Shown here: positions 11,340-22,204 of the stretch, one piece after another
Numbering within the stretch: position 1 is the first letter of the stretch
Layout: every line of letters starts with the position of its first letter
NCBI GenBank assembly: GCA_963744735.1
Contig: CAVUVH010000005.1
Location: 310,001-374,000, forward strand
Source of the DNA: RPQJ01 sp963744735
GTDB lineage: Bacteria > Pseudomonadota > Gammaproteobacteria > Steroidobacterales > Steroidobacteraceae
Direction: 5' to 3'
Length of the DNA stretch: 64,000 nucleotides
Position numbers and translations under genes: made by a program
The notes under the pieces: generated by a model
Databases searched by the model: none
Seen by the model: only the letters and a program-made list of their open reading frames with translations
What the model was told of the DNA's origin: nothing

Positions 11340-13219
11340 ATGAACAGTTCTTCATGCAGGACCGGCGGCGCGCGCGCGTGGCTGCCAATGCTGGTTGTCG
11401 CGGGCATGCTGATCACGGGCAACGCACGGGCGCAGACGCCGCCGCCGGCGCAGGCGCAATGGAGCGGGGTCGAGCGTGTCGTGGCCTTTGCCGACGTGCA
11501 CGGAGCCCACGCCGAACTGCTGGGCCTGCTGCGTGAGACCGGCATCGTCGATGGCCAGGACCGTTGGGCCGCCGGCCGCACACACCTGGTGAGCCTCGGC
11601 GACCTGCTCGACCGCGGCGCCGACTCGCGCAAGGTCATGGACCTGCTGCAGCGCCTGCAGGGCGAGGCGAGCGCGGCGGGCGGCCGGGTGCACGTCGTGC
11701 TCGGCAATCACGAGGCGATGAACCTGCTGGGCGACCTGCGCTACGTCGACCCGGGCGAATACGCCGCCTATGCCGACATGGAATCGCCGGCCGAGCGCGA
11801 GCGCGCCCGCAAGGCATGGGAAGCCGCGCAGGGCGGCACGGGCGCAGCGAGCTTCGAGCAGACAGTTTCCACCGGGCTTTTTCGGCCATCGCGCGGCCCT
11901 GTCACCCCAGGGCCGGTATGGCCAGTGGCTGCTGTCGCTGCCGGTCGCGGTCGTCGTCAACGACACGCTCTTCATGCATGCCGGCCCTTCCGCGAGCCTG
12001 CGCGGCATGACGCTGCCGGAGCTGAACCTGCGCTACCGCACGGCGCTGACCGACTATCTCGGCCTGCTCGGTCGTCTCGAGCAGTCGGGGCTGCTGCAGG
12101 AGGGCGACGCGTTCCGTGAGCGTCCCCGGCTGGCGCGGGAGCGCCTTGCCGGCTCGGTGGCGGCACCGGGCGGCGCCGTCGATCCGGGACTGGCCGGTCT
12201 CGTGCAGCGGTTCGAGCAGGCGGATGAGAACGTGCTGCTGTCGCCGGAGGGACCCAACTGGTATCGCGGCGCCGCCCTGTGCCACGAAGTGGCCGAGTCC
12301 GATGTGCTGCTGCCCCTGCTCGCGCAGTTCGGGGCCACACGGCTCGTGGTCGGCCACACCGTCACGCGCGATTCACGGGCAGCGACGCGTTTTGATGGCC
12401 GCGTGGTCAAGCTCGATGCAGGCATGAACCGGGCCGTCTACAAGGGCCGGGCCGCCGCATTGTTCGTCCAGCCCGCCGGACTCAGCGTGCGTTACGCCGG
12501 CGAATCCGAGGCCACCGCCCTGCAACCCGAAGGCCTGTTCGTGGCACCCAACGAACTGGACGATGCCGCCGTGCTCGCCGCCTTGCGCAGCGGCGAGGTC
12601 ACGGTCGACGGCCCGCAGGGACCGAACGAGCTCAAGGTCTCCGTGCTGCATGGCGGCAAGCGCATCCCCGCGGTGTTCCAGGCGCGTGACGACGCGGCGG
12701 CACGCCGTGAACTGGCGGCCTACCGGCTCGATCGCCAGCTCGGGCTCGGCGTCGTCCCGGCCACGGTGCAGCGCGAAGTGCAGGGGCGAGCAGGGCGTGC
12801 TGCAGGGCCGGCCGCTCAAGTGGGTCACGCAGCGTGAGGTGCAGGCGCAAGCGCTGCGTGGGGGCGGCTGGTGCAGTGCCGGGCCGCAGTTCCAGCTGGT
12901 CTACGCACTCGACACACTGATCGGCAACGACGCGCGCACCGCGGATTCGCTGCTGTTCGACAGCGACGACTGGCTCGTCTACGCCACGGCACATGAACGC
13001 GCCTTCGGCAGCGGCAAGGCGCTGCCGGCCTACCTGAAGGCGCAGCCGCCGGCGCCCGGCGCGGAGCTGCGCCGGAGGGCCGGCGCGCTCGACCAGGCCG
13101 CGCTGCAGGCGACGCTCGGCGACCTGCTCAATGCGCGGGCGCTGCAGGCCATCCTGCAGCGGCGGGACACGCTGCTCGCGCTGCCGGAAGCCGCGCCAGG
13201 CAAGGCCGCAGCACGCTAG
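11340..13219 (+). CDS. Exported calcineurin-like metallophosphatase fused to a degenerate kinase-like domain, two frameshifts
   Basis: N-terminal Sec signal, then a calcineurin-like phosphoesterase domain with the metal ligands in order: 'FADVHGAHAE', 'GDLLDRG', 'GNHEAMN', 'NDTLFMHAG' and 'VVGHTV'. The second half (from about 12620) resembles the kinase-like domain of the preceding gene: 'RRELAAYRLDRQLGLGVVPA', then 'LIGNDARTADSLLFD' and 'ATAHERAF' where an active kinase would have HRD..N and IDHG. The catalytic Asn and Asp seem replaced, so this may be a pseudokinase. Frameshifts near 11880 and 12785 split it into three pieces; the joined protein is about 625 residues. Convergent with the gene at 13245. 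Confidence 0.6.
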
Positions 13220-13244
13220 CGAGAAGGCGGACGGCGACTGCGGC

Positions 13245-14909
13245 TCACTCGGCCGCGAGCGTGGTCGAGCAGCGGACGACGAAGCTGCTGCGCGCCTCCA
13301 GCCCGTCGACGTCGCTGGCGATCACGACGATCCGCCACTCCCCGCTGGCGGCCGTCGCCGGCACGGCACCGACAAAGGCGCGCTGCCGCGGGTCGAAGCG
13401 GAGCCAGCGCGGCAGGGGCTGGTCATCCTCGCAACAGGCACGCAGGCTCAGCACATCGCCGGGGTCGGCATCGCGGAACGCCGTCGGTGCCACCGGGTGC
13501 AGGAAGGCCTTGCCCGGCGAGTACAGCAGGTCGGGAATCGGATCGCCCGCCTCGGGCGCCACGTTCATGACGTTCTCCACCGCCTTGCGGGCGTACCCGC
13601 GCCCGATCGCGACGGCCAGCGCGATCCAGCCCAGCGCCAGCAGCAGGTTGAGCAGCGCGAACTGCGCTGTCGTCCAGTGCAGGTGGTTGAGGCCCACATA
13701 GACCGCGCCGGCCTGCACCAGGTCGCCGAAACGCCAGAAGAACGTGTCGATGGCGGTCTTGCCGTCGTACTTGGAATCGCGATCCACCGGCAGGAACAGC
13801 GCCTGGCGCGTGGTGTTCATCAGCGAATAGTCGACGCTGTTCTCGGCAATCTTGATCCAGCGGATCAGCGTGAAGATCGGGATGAACCCGCCGAGCAGCG
13901 GGCCCGAGCGCCAGCACCCCGTAACCGATCGCCACGATGATCGGATGAATCAGCAGCGCGCCGCGCACGCCGACCACGCGGTAGATGCGCGAGACCAGGA
14001 ACAGCTGGATGCAGAGGCTGACCAGCGTGACCCAGAACTGGAAGTCGCCGTAGAAGGCAGTGATCAGCGTGCCGAGCGTCGAGCGTGCCCGCGCCTGCTG
14101 CGACGCGCGCCTCGGCGTCGCGCTTGACGAAATCGGCCAGGATGAATTCGCCGGTCGAGTTGATCCAGTTGAGCAGCACGACCAGCAGCGCGATCAGCAG
14201 CAGGTAGCGGTCGCGCAATACGAGGCCGATGCCGCCCAGCAGCCGCGGCACGGGCTTGCCGTGCTCGCCCGAGCAGGGCACGCGAACCCTCGGGCACCGC
14301 GGCGCGCTCCGGGCCCGCCAGGAACAGCGTCGCGCCGAGCAGGCCGGCCGCGAGCACGATCAGGCCGACGGGCGACAGCGCGGCGGCGGCCAGATGCGCG
14401 AGCTTGGCGCCCGCCAGCGCGCCGAGGTTGGCGCCGAGCATGATCACGACGAACAGCCGCTGGCCGCTCTTCACGTTGAACGAGTCCGCGGCGAAGGCCC
14501 ACATCTGCGAGACGACCATCACGCCGTAGATGCCGACCCAGATGAAGAAAACGAACGCGATCGAGACGCCGGCGTCCGCCAGCAGCGCGAACAGCGGCAT
14601 GGTCAGCACGAAGAACAGCGTCACCGCGCGCAGCAGCTGCGCGCCGTCCAGGTGCCGGCGGACCCAGCCGTACAGCGGCACCACGAACATCAGCACCAGC
14701 GCCATGACGGCCACCGCGTACGAGCGCGTTTCCGCCGAGAACCGGGTCAGCATGAAGGCTTCGCGCAGCGCCTTGACCACCTGGTAGGACGACAGCAGCA
14801 GGAAGCCGTGCAGGAAGAACAGGAACGCGGCCCGTCCCTCGCCGGGACGCATGCGCGTCACCAGCGACAGCAGCCGCTCGAACCGGCTCAGCCCTGCATC
14901 GTCCGACAT
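13245..14909 (-). CDS. NTT/MFS-type membrane transporter with C-terminal Ig-like (CADG) tail, three frameshifts
   Basis: Polytopic membrane protein resembling the Npt1/Npt2 nucleotide-transporter-like branch of the major facilitator fold: 'SRFERLLSLVTRMRPGEGRA', 'KALREAFMLTRFSAETRSYA', 'SFNVKSGQRLFVVIMLGANL' and later 'LINSTGEFILADFVKRDAEA'-like TM10 sequence. Start at ATG 14909 has AAGGTGA upstream. Frameshifts near 14280, 14100 and 13915. After the last TM helix the protein ends in an unusual tail containing 'LPRWLRFDPRQRAFVGAVPA' and 'VIASDVDGL', the signature of a dystroglycan-type cadherin-like/He_PIG Ig domain. Nucleotide transport is not established for such free-living homologues. Confidence 0.6.
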
Positions 14910-14923
14910 CGCGTGGTTCACCT

Positions 14924-17291
14924 TCAGGCGCGCGCCGATGATCTTCCTGTATTCGGCGTCCTGCAGCAGGCCGCGGAATTCAGGCGCAGTACGCAGCAGC
15001 GACGGCGGATACCCCAGCCGCACGAGTTCGACCACCGCGCGCAGGGCCGCCGGTCGATCCTCGCGGTCGGCCGCGGCGACACCGGCGAAATACTGCACGT
15101 AGAGCAGCTCCGGCCCGGCGCCGAGCGCTTCAGACAGGTAGCGGCGCGAGCGTTCGCCGTCGCCGATGCGGCCATAGAAGAATCCGAGCTGGGCGCGCAG
15201 CATGGGATCACCCGGTGTCGCCTCGAGCTGCTTCTCGGCCAGCAGGCTCGCGCGCTGGTAGCGTGCGACGGCATCGGCTCGGCCGTCCGGCACCTGCCAC
15301 AGCGCGTCTGCCAGGTTGCCCTGCACGGTGTAGTCGTACGGCCCGAGCTCCGCCGCGCGCTCGAAGTTCCCGACCGCTTCGGCGTAGCGGCCGAGGTAGT
15401 AGCAGCGTGGTGCCGAGGTTCGAGTAGCCCTCCTTCGACGGCTCCAGCTGCAGCGACCGCCGAAACGCCCCGAGCGCGCCGTCGAAGTCGCCGCTCATCT
15501 GCAGCACGCCGCCCAGGTTGCTCCAGGCGTTGGCACTCGAGGGCACGAGTTCCGCCGCCTTGCGCATCGCGCTCGCTGCCTCCTCCAGCTTGCCGCGTTG
15601 CCAGAGGTAGGTGCCGAGCGCGGAGTGCGCGCTCCAGTAGGCAGGTTCGGCCGCCACGGCGCGACGGTAGCTGGCCTCGGCCTCGGCGCCCCGGCCGAGC
15701 CCCGCCAGCGCCTCACCCAGGCCGACGTGCAGGTCGGCGTCCTGGCCGTTGCCACGCTGCAGCAGCCGGCGGAACGCCGTGGCGCCCTCCTCGTAGCGCC
15801 CGCTCGCGAGCGCGATGTTCGCCAGCGCCTTCTCGGTGTCGAGCAGCGACGGGTCGAGCGCGAGCGAGGTCTTGCAGGCCGCGGTCGCTTCGTCGAGCAG
15901 CACCGGGTCGCCTTCGCGCTGGAAGGCCCGGACCAGCACGCGGCACAGGCCGGCATAGGACCCGGCGAATTTCGGGTCGATCGCAATCGCATCGCGGAAG
16001 CTCTGCTTGTGCCCGCCGCAGCTGGCTCGCGTCGCCCGGCTGGCGCAGCGCGGCGAGTCCCGCGAGGTAGGGCTCGATCGCCCGCACGTCGAGCTGGTGC
16101 GGCTCGCCGGCGGCGGCACGTCGCAGGACGATCGGTCAGCACGACCTGCAGCGCATCCGTCACCGAGCGCGCAATGTCGTCCTGCAGCAGCAGCACCTCG
16201 CGCCAGGCACGGTCGAAGTTGCCAGCCCAGACGTGGTAGCCCGTGCGGGTGTCGATCAACTGCACGGTCACGCGCACGTTGTCGCCATCGCGGCGCACGC
16301 TGCCCTCCAGCACGTGGCGCACGCCGAGCGACTGGCCGATCTTGCGGACGTCGAGGTTGCGGCCCCTGAACTCGAAGGCCGACGTGCGCGCGGCGACGCG
16401 CAGGCCCGGCATCTGTGCCAGGCGGGTCGACAGCTCCTCGCTCAGGCCGTCACCGAGGTAGGCGTTGCCACCCGCGGCGCTCATGTCCACCAGCGGCAGC
16501 ACCGCGATCGAGCGTGCGCCCGGCTCCAGCGGCGGTGCCACGGCTGCGGCCGTATCGAGCGGGGTCTCGATCGAGCGCCACCAGGCGAGGCCGGTGACCG
16601 CAGCCATCAACGCCACGCCGGCGACGATGAAGGGCGCGATCGACAGCCGTGCCCGCGGCAGGCGCGGCCGCACTCCGGAGCCCGGCGGCCCCTGGTCGAC
16701 GACCACGCCCTGCGGCGTGATCTCGTAGGTCCATGCCAGCACCACGACGATCGGCAGGCCGATGATCGCGATGATGGTCAGCGCCGTCAGCCACCAGTCC
16801 GGAAACCGCAGCGGCTCGAAGGTGGTTTCGGCCACCTGCAGCACGATCCACATGCCGACGAGGTAGGAGGCCGCCACCTTGTAGACGTGCCGGCGGCGCA
16901 GCTCGCCGAGCAGCGCGTGCAGCCGCCCCGGCTTGCCGGCGTCTGCAGGGCCGGCCGCGGTCACGGTCGCAAACGGTCCGATGAGTGCCAGCGCGTCGGA
17001 CCCCACGGCCGCGAGGTAGCGCGGATGCCGCGGCGAATCGCCCAGCTGAACGCGCAGCGCCGCGACGGTCTCGCGCAACCGCGCCTCGCTCGCCGGCTGG
17101 TCCGGCCACAGCGCCTGCCGCAGTTCGCGCCGGTCGACGGCCTCGCCATGCCGTGCCGCCAGCAGCAGCAGCAGCCGCAGCTGGTCGGGCGTGAGTTCGC
17201 GCGAGGTGTCTGGCGTCGAGGCGCGCAAGGCGGCGGGCTCGATGAGCCAGTCGCCGATGCGGAATCCTTCCTGCAGACTCCTGGCCGTCAT
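14924..17291 (-). CDS. CadC-like winged-helix regulator with TolB-like and TPR domains, frameshifted
   Basis: One-component membrane-bound regulator. Residues 1-95 form an OmpR/CadC-type winged helix ('ELTPDQLRLLLLLAARHGEA'). A TM segment around 'VAASYLVGMWIVLQVAETTF' and a second near residue 215 follow. Then comes a TolB-N/adenylate-cyclase-associated domain ('ARSIAVLPLVDMS', 'YLGDGLSEELSTRLAQM', 'VRHVLEGSVRRDGDNVRVTV') and several TPRs ('YWSAHSALGTYLWQRGKLEE'). Frameshifts near 16130, 16020, 15405 and 14935. Correcting the last one gives a TGA at 14924, just upstream of the transporter's Shine-Dalgarno. It probably controls that transporter, but the ligand is unknown. Confidence 0.75.
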
Positions 17292-17352
17292 CGCCCAGTG
17301 CCATACCCCGCCACTGATGGCCGAGCATAGCAGAGCGGCCTCGCGCCGAACC

Positions 17353-18523
17353 CTATCCCGGGCGCGCGAGGGCCGCGTCGAGATCGGCGATCAGGTCGTC
17401 GATGTCCTCGAGTCCGACCGACAGGCGCACCGTGCCGGGTCCGATGTCCGACCACGCCCGCTGCTCCGCCGTCATGCCGCGCGGCTGCTCCAGCGCGGGC
17501 GGCACGACCAGCGACTCGGTCGAACCCAGGCTGGCGGCGATCGCAAACAGCTGCAGTGCCTCGGCAAAGCGGTTGCCCGCCTCGAGGCCGTCCGCCAGGT
17601 CGAAGGTGACGATCGTGCCGAAGCCCTGCATCTGCCGCCGCGCCAGTGCATGCCCGGGGTCGCCGGGCAGGCCCGGGTAGCGCACCCGGGACACCCGCGG
17701 GTGCGTCGCCAGGTGCTGCGCCACGCGCAGCGCGTTCGCGCACTGCGCGTCCCAGCGCACGAAGTAGGTCTTCAGGCCCCGCTGCAGCAGGTAGGCGGCG
17801 TGCGGGTCCAGGGTCGGGCCGAGGATCGAGACGTCATCGCGCAGGGACGCGATCAGGTCGGCGCGGCCGATGATGGCGCCGCCCATCACGTCGCCGTGCC
17901 CCGAGGCGTACTTGGTGAGGCTGTGCGCGTACAGGTCGACGTCGAACTCGCCATGGTTGTGCAGGCCCGCCAGCGTGTTGTCGAGCAGCGTCAGCGCGCC
18001 GTGCCGGCGCGCAAGCGAGGTCAGTCCGCTCGATGTCGGCAATCTTCAGCACCGGGTTGGTCGGCGACTCGAACACCACGAGTCGCGTCGGGGTCGAGGC
18101 CAGCACGCGCTCGAGGCCGTCGAGGTCGTCGATCGAGAGCATGGTGCTGTCGACGCCGTAGCGACGCAGCAGGCGCCCGATCAGCGCGCGCGTCGGCGCG
18201 TACTGCTCGGCAAAGTGCACGACGTGATCGCCGCTTCGCAGCAGCGCCAGCAACGGCATCGAGATCGCGGCGACGCCCGAGCCTGTCAGCAGGCAACCGT
18301 CCCTGCCCTGCAGCTCGGCCAGCGTCAGTTCGAGCTGTCGCAGCGTCGGGTTCGAGACGCGCGAGTAATAGAAGCCCTCACGCTCGCCCTTGAACTGGCC
18401 GAGCGTGGCCGCGACGTCGTCGAAGGTGAACTTGACCGACTGGTAGATCGGCGCGACCAGCGGCCGGTTGTCCTGCGGCACCCGCACCTGCGGCGGATGC
18501 GTCACTCGCGTGCGCTTTTTCAT
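17353..18523 (-). CDS. Trans-sulfuration family PLP enzyme (cystathionine gamma-synthase/lyase type), one frameshift
   Basis: Cys/Met metabolism PLP-dependent enzyme: makes or cleaves cystathionine-type thioethers or eliminates methanethiol. Key segments are 'YQSVKFTFDD', 'YYSRVSNPTLRQLE', the cofactor-stacking 'TGSGVAAISMPLLAL', and the PLP Lys in 'SLTKYASGHGDVMGG'. The C-terminal 'TVRLSVGLEDIDDLIADLD' is typical. Frameshift near 18030 joins the two halves, giving about 390 residues. It lies 8 bases after the omega-amidase stop, so it is part of the same operon. Synthase, lyase and methionine gamma-lyase cannot be told apart by eye. Confidence 0.8.
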
Positions 18524-18531
18524 GTGCAGGT

Positions 18532-19313
18532 TCAGCGTCCCAGTTCGAACGCGTCGGCATCCAGGTGCACCGGAAAGTCACGCCGGAACGTCTGCGAGCG
18601 ACTCGCGGTCGAGCACGACCGTCTCGACGAACTCGCCGCCACGGTCGCCGCCGAGCGCCTGGCCGAGGAAGTCGAGCGCCACGCTGTCGCCCGCGTAGCT
18701 GGCGCCGTTGCCGTCCTTGCCGACGCGGTTCACGCCGACGACGTAGGCGATGTTCTCGATCGCGCGCGCCCGCAGCAGCGCGCTCCACGCCGTGCGCCGG
18801 CGCGACGGCCAGTTGGCCACGTACAGCAGCACGTCGTAGTCGCCGCGGTTGCGGCTCCACACCGGGAAGCGCAGGTCGTAACAGACCAGCGGGCAGACCC
18901 GCCAGCCCTTGATGTCGACCACGGTCCGCGCGCTCGCCGCCGGCAAAGTGCTCCTGCTCCTGCGCCATGCGGAACAGGTGCCGCTTGTCGTAGTGCGCCA
19001 GGCTGCCGTCGGCGGCCGCCCAGACCAGCCGGTTGTAGTGCCGCCCGCCCTCGCGCACGATCAGGCTGCCCGTGATGGCGCAGCCCGTGGCAGCCGCCTC
19101 CTCGCGCATCCAGCCGACGGTCGCGCCGTCCATCGTCTCGGCCAGCGTGGCCGCGTCCATCGAGAAGCCGGTCGTGAACATCTCCGGCAGCACGATCAGG
19201 TCGGTGTGGCCGGCGAGGCCGCGGCAATGCGCGGCCAGGCGATGGCGGTTGGCCGCCGGGTCCTGCCAGGCCAGGTCGGCCTGGATCATGGTCACGCGCA
19301 GGTTTGCAGTCAT
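18532..19313 (-). CDS. yafV: Omega-amidase (nitrilase family, YafV type), two frameshifts
   Basis: Carbon-nitrogen hydrolase that removes the amide from 2-oxoglutaramate or 2-oxosuccinamate, drawing glutamine-dependent transamination forward. The catalytic triad is visible: Glu in 'LIVLPEMFTTGFSM', Lys in 'YDKRHLFRM' and Cys in 'PLVCYDLRFPVWSRN', all very close to E. coli YafV. Frame breaks near 18940 and 18590; the repaired C-terminus reads 'FPVHLDADAFELGR' and stops at 18532. Its start overlaps the aminotransferase stop by 4 bases (ATGA). The neighbours suggest a glutamine transaminase/omega-amidase pair. Confidence 0.85.
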
Positions 19314-20485
19314 AACACCTCCAGTCGGGCGGCCGCCGCGTCCAGCGTGGCCTCGTGCTTGGCAAAACAGAAACGGACGAGGCGCTCGCTGGCCGGCGGG
19401 TGCCGCGCGAGAAGACCGAGACCGGGATCGCCGCGACGCCGTGGCGCGTCGTGAGCTCGCGCGCGAACTCGGTGTCGGGCAGGTCGCTGATCGCCGAGTA
19501 GTCCGCGAGCTGGAAGTACGTGCTGCGCGGCGGGCGTGAAGCGGAACCGCGTGCGCCCGAGCACGCCCGCGAAATGGTCGCGCTTGCGCTGGTAGAAGCC
19601 CGGCAGCCCGCGCACGTGCTGCGGGCATTCGAGCATGAAGTCGGCGATCGCGGCCTGCAGCGGCGTGGCAACCACGAACTGCACGAACTGGTGCACCTTG
19701 CGCAGTTCCTGCGTCAGCGCAGGCGGTGCAACGCAGTAGCCGACCTTCCAGCCGGTGGCGTGCAGGGTCTTGCCGAAGGACGACACCACGAGGCTGCGCG
19801 CGGCGAGTTCCGGCGTGCGTCAGCAGGCTGTGGTGCGCCGCCCGTCGTAGACCATGTGCTCGTAGACCTCGTCGGCGAGCACGAACACCTGCGTATCGCG
19901 CAGCAGCGACGCGAGCTGCTCGAGGTCCGCCGGCCTGCAGCGACGGCGCCGCTGGGATTGTGCGGAAAATTGAGGATCAGCAGGCGCGTGCGCGGCGTGA
20001 TCGCGTCGGCGAGGCGCTGCCAGTCGATGCCGAACTGCGGGCGCTGCAGCGCCACGTGCACGGCAACTCCACCCGCAAGCGTGACCGCCGGCTCGTAGGA
20101 GTCGTACGCGGGATCGAGCAGGATGACTTCGTCGCCCGCCCGCACCAGCGCCTGGATGGCGCAGAACAGCGCCTCGGTGCCGCCGGCAGTGATCGTGATC
20201 TCCGTCTCCGGATCGGCGTCGCGACCGTACATACTGCCGCAGCCGGGCCGCGATCGCCGCGCGCAGCGCCGGCAGTCCGGTCATCGGTGCGTACTGGTTG
20301 CCGGCGTTGCGCCCGTTGCGCCGCCGCATGTGCTCGTCGGCCAGCTCGAGCAGCCGCGCGGGCGGCTCGAAGTCCGGAAATCCCTGCGACAGGTTGATCG
20401 CGCCGTGCTCGGCGGCGAGGCGGGACATGACCGTGAAGATCGTCGTGCCGACGCGCGGCAGCTTGCTGTCGATCGGCGGGTGCAT
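19310..20485 (-). CDS. Class I/II aminotransferase, YbdL/KMTB-transaminase type, about five frameshifts
   Basis: Fold-type I PLP aminotransferase likely to convert 4-methylthio-2-oxobutanoate to methionine with glutamine, as YbdL does. Readable blocks, in order: 'KLPRVGTTIFTVMSRLA', 'GAINLSQGFPDFE', 'NQYAPMTGLPALR', 'ITAGGTEALFCAI', 'LLDPAYDSYEPAV', 'LILNFPHNPSG', 'FVLADEVYEHMVYDG', and the PLP Lys region 'VSSFGKTLHATGWKVGY'. Breaks fall near 20235, 19937, 19813, 19525 and 19400. ATGA overlap with the omega-amidase indicates coupling. Cysteine-conjugate beta-lyase activity is the main alternative. Confidence 0.8.
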
Positions 20486-20502
20486 GCGCTCGAACCCGTG
20501 GC

Positions 20503-21259
20503 TCAGCGCTCCAGCGCCGTCGCCGCCATGGCCGCGCCGACGATGCCGGCATCGTTGCCGAAGGCCGCCGGCACGATCTCCGCGCGACTCACCAGCAGCG
20601 GCCCGAAATGCTGCCAGTTCTCGGTGACCCCGCCGCCCACGACGAAGACATCGGGCCACAGCAGCGAGTGATAAGCCTCGAGCACCGCGTTGACCTCGGT
20701 CGCCCACTCGACCCAGTCGAGCTTGCGGTCGGCGCGCACCTTGGCCGAGGCCCGGTGCTCGGCCTCCTTGCCGCGCACTTCGAGATGGCCGAGTTCGGTG
20801 TTCGGCAGCAGGCGGCCGTCGACGAACAGGGCCGTGCCGATGCCGGTGCCCGAGCGTGATGACCATGACCGTGCCGGCGCGGTTGCGGCCCGCGCCCAGC
20901 GTCATCTCGGCCACGCCGGCGGCGTCGGCGTCGTTCAGGAACGCCACCGGGCGCTGCAGCCGCGCCTGCAGGTGGGCCTGCACGTTCATGCCGATCCAGC
21001 GCTTGTCGATGTTGGCGGCGGTCCAGGCCACGCCCTGCTTGGCGACGGCCGGAAATGCCAGCCCGACCGGGCCGTTGGACGGCAGGTCGCGGGCCATCGT
21101 CACCAGCAGTTCCAGCACGGCCTCGGGCGCGGCGCCCGCCGGCGTGGCGCGCCGCAGGGTCTCGCCCATGACCATGCCGGACTCGACGTGCACCAGCCCC
21201 GCCTTGACGTACGAGCCGCCCACGTCGAACGCGAGCCGCAGCGACGGGTCACCTTCCAT
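20503..21259 (-). CDS. ppgK: Polyphosphate glucokinase (ROK family), one frameshift
   Basis: Phosphorylates glucose at C6 using inorganic polyphosphate, or ATP in some homologues. ROK fold: phosphate-1 motif 'LAFDVGGSYVKAG', 'GLAFPAVAKQGVAWTAANID', phosphate-2 region 'AEMTLGAGRNRAGTVMVITL', and the PpgK hallmark 'LGHLEVRGKEAEHRAS', followed by 'VVGGGVTENW'. A stretch of extra G near 20850 shifts the frame inside the 'LGTGIGTALF' loop. Start chosen at 21259 because GGAGGAG lies 7-8 bases upstream; a longer in-frame start exists at 21331. It follows potI by 75 bases on the same strand but has no metabolic link to polyamines that I can see. Confidence 0.88.
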
Positions 21260-21334
21260 CACGTCGATCTCCTCCGCGGTGAAGCCGAAGTTGCCGCGAA
21301 AACGCGTGCCGTCATTGCTGCTGCCGGGCAAGGT

Positions 21335-22204
21335 TCAACCCTTCTTCAGGCTGTCGATCATCTGCTGGTTCGCGGCCAGCGCCATCTGCGCGTCGCGTTC
21401 CTTCTGCTTCTGCTGGCGCGACATGGTGTAGCCGGCGACGAGCACGCCGACCGCGACCACGGCCACCAGGATCGTCGCCAGCGCGTTGATGTCGGGGCTG
21501 ACGCCCAGGCGCACCTTCGAGAAGATCACCATCGGCAGCGTGCTCGAGCCCGGGCCGGCGACGAAGCTGGTGATGACCAGGTCGTCGAGCGAGAGCGTGA
21601 ACGCCAGCAGCCAGCCCGACATCAGCGCCGGCGCGATGATCGGCAGCGTGATCAGGAAGAACACCTTGAACGGGCGCGCGCCGAGGTCCATCGCGGCCTC
21701 CTCCAGCGAGTCGTCCATCTGCGCCAGCCGCGACTGCACGATCACCGTCACGTAGGCCATCGTGAGGGTGATGTGCGAGATCACGATCGTGGTCATGCCG
21801 CGCCCGGCCGGCCAGCCGATGAGCTGCTCCATGGTGACGAACAGCAGCAGCAGCGACAGGCCCGTGATGACCTCCGGCATGACCAGCGGCGCGGTGGTCA
21901 GGCCGGACAGCAGCGTGCGGCCCTTGAACGGCCCGAAGCGCGCCAGCACCAGCCCGGCCAGGGTGCCGAGCACGACCGCGAGCGACGCCGACAGCGCCGC
22001 GACCTTCAGGCTGAGCCAGGCGGCGTTCAGGATCTGCTCGTTCCGCAGCAGCTCGCCGTACCACTTGGTCGAGAAGCCGCCCCAGACCGTCACCAGCCGC
22101 GAGGCGTTGAACGAGTAGATGATCAGCAGCGCGATCGGGATGTACAGGAACGCGAAGCCCAGGAACAGCGCCGACATCCGGAACCAGGGACGGTCGTGGT
22201 TCAT
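21335..22204 (-). CDS. potI: Polyamine ABC transporter permease, PotI type
   Basis: 289-residue inner-membrane permease of the spermidine/putrescine uptake complex. Six TM segments are predicted by eye, and the cytoplasmic EAA loop 'EEAAMDLGARPFKVFFLITL' that contacts the ATPase is intact. 'MVIFSKVRLGVSPDINALAT' is characteristic of PotC/PotI. The start overlaps the potH stop (ATGA). Unusually the C-terminus carries about 30 charged residues ('SRQQKQKERDAQ...'). Intact frame. Confidence 0.93.
   Translation of the reverse strand: MNHDRPWFRMSALFLGFAFLYIPIALLIIYSFNASRLVTVWGGFSTKWYGELLRNEQILNAAWLSLKVAALSASLAVVLGTLAGLVLARFGPFKGRTLLSGLTTAPLVMPEVITGLSLLLLFVTMEQLIGWPAGRGMTTIVISHITLTMAYVTVIVQSRLAQMDDSLEEAAMDLGARPFKVFFLITLPIIAPALMSGWLLAFTLSLDDLVITSFVAGPGSSTLPMVIFSKVRLGVSPDINALATILVAVVAVGVLVAGYTMSRQQKQKERDAQMALAANQQMIDSLKKG

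Noticed and set aside
13245..15326. Apparent fusion of the TPR regulator with the NTT/MFS transporter
   Set aside because: One frame shift near 14935 hides a TGA at 14924, followed by AAGGTGA and an ATG; two genes explain it better.
19310..20485. Programmed frameshifting in the aminotransferase
   Set aside because: Five breaks with no slippery site or pattern; neighbouring genes show the same problem, so error is simpler.
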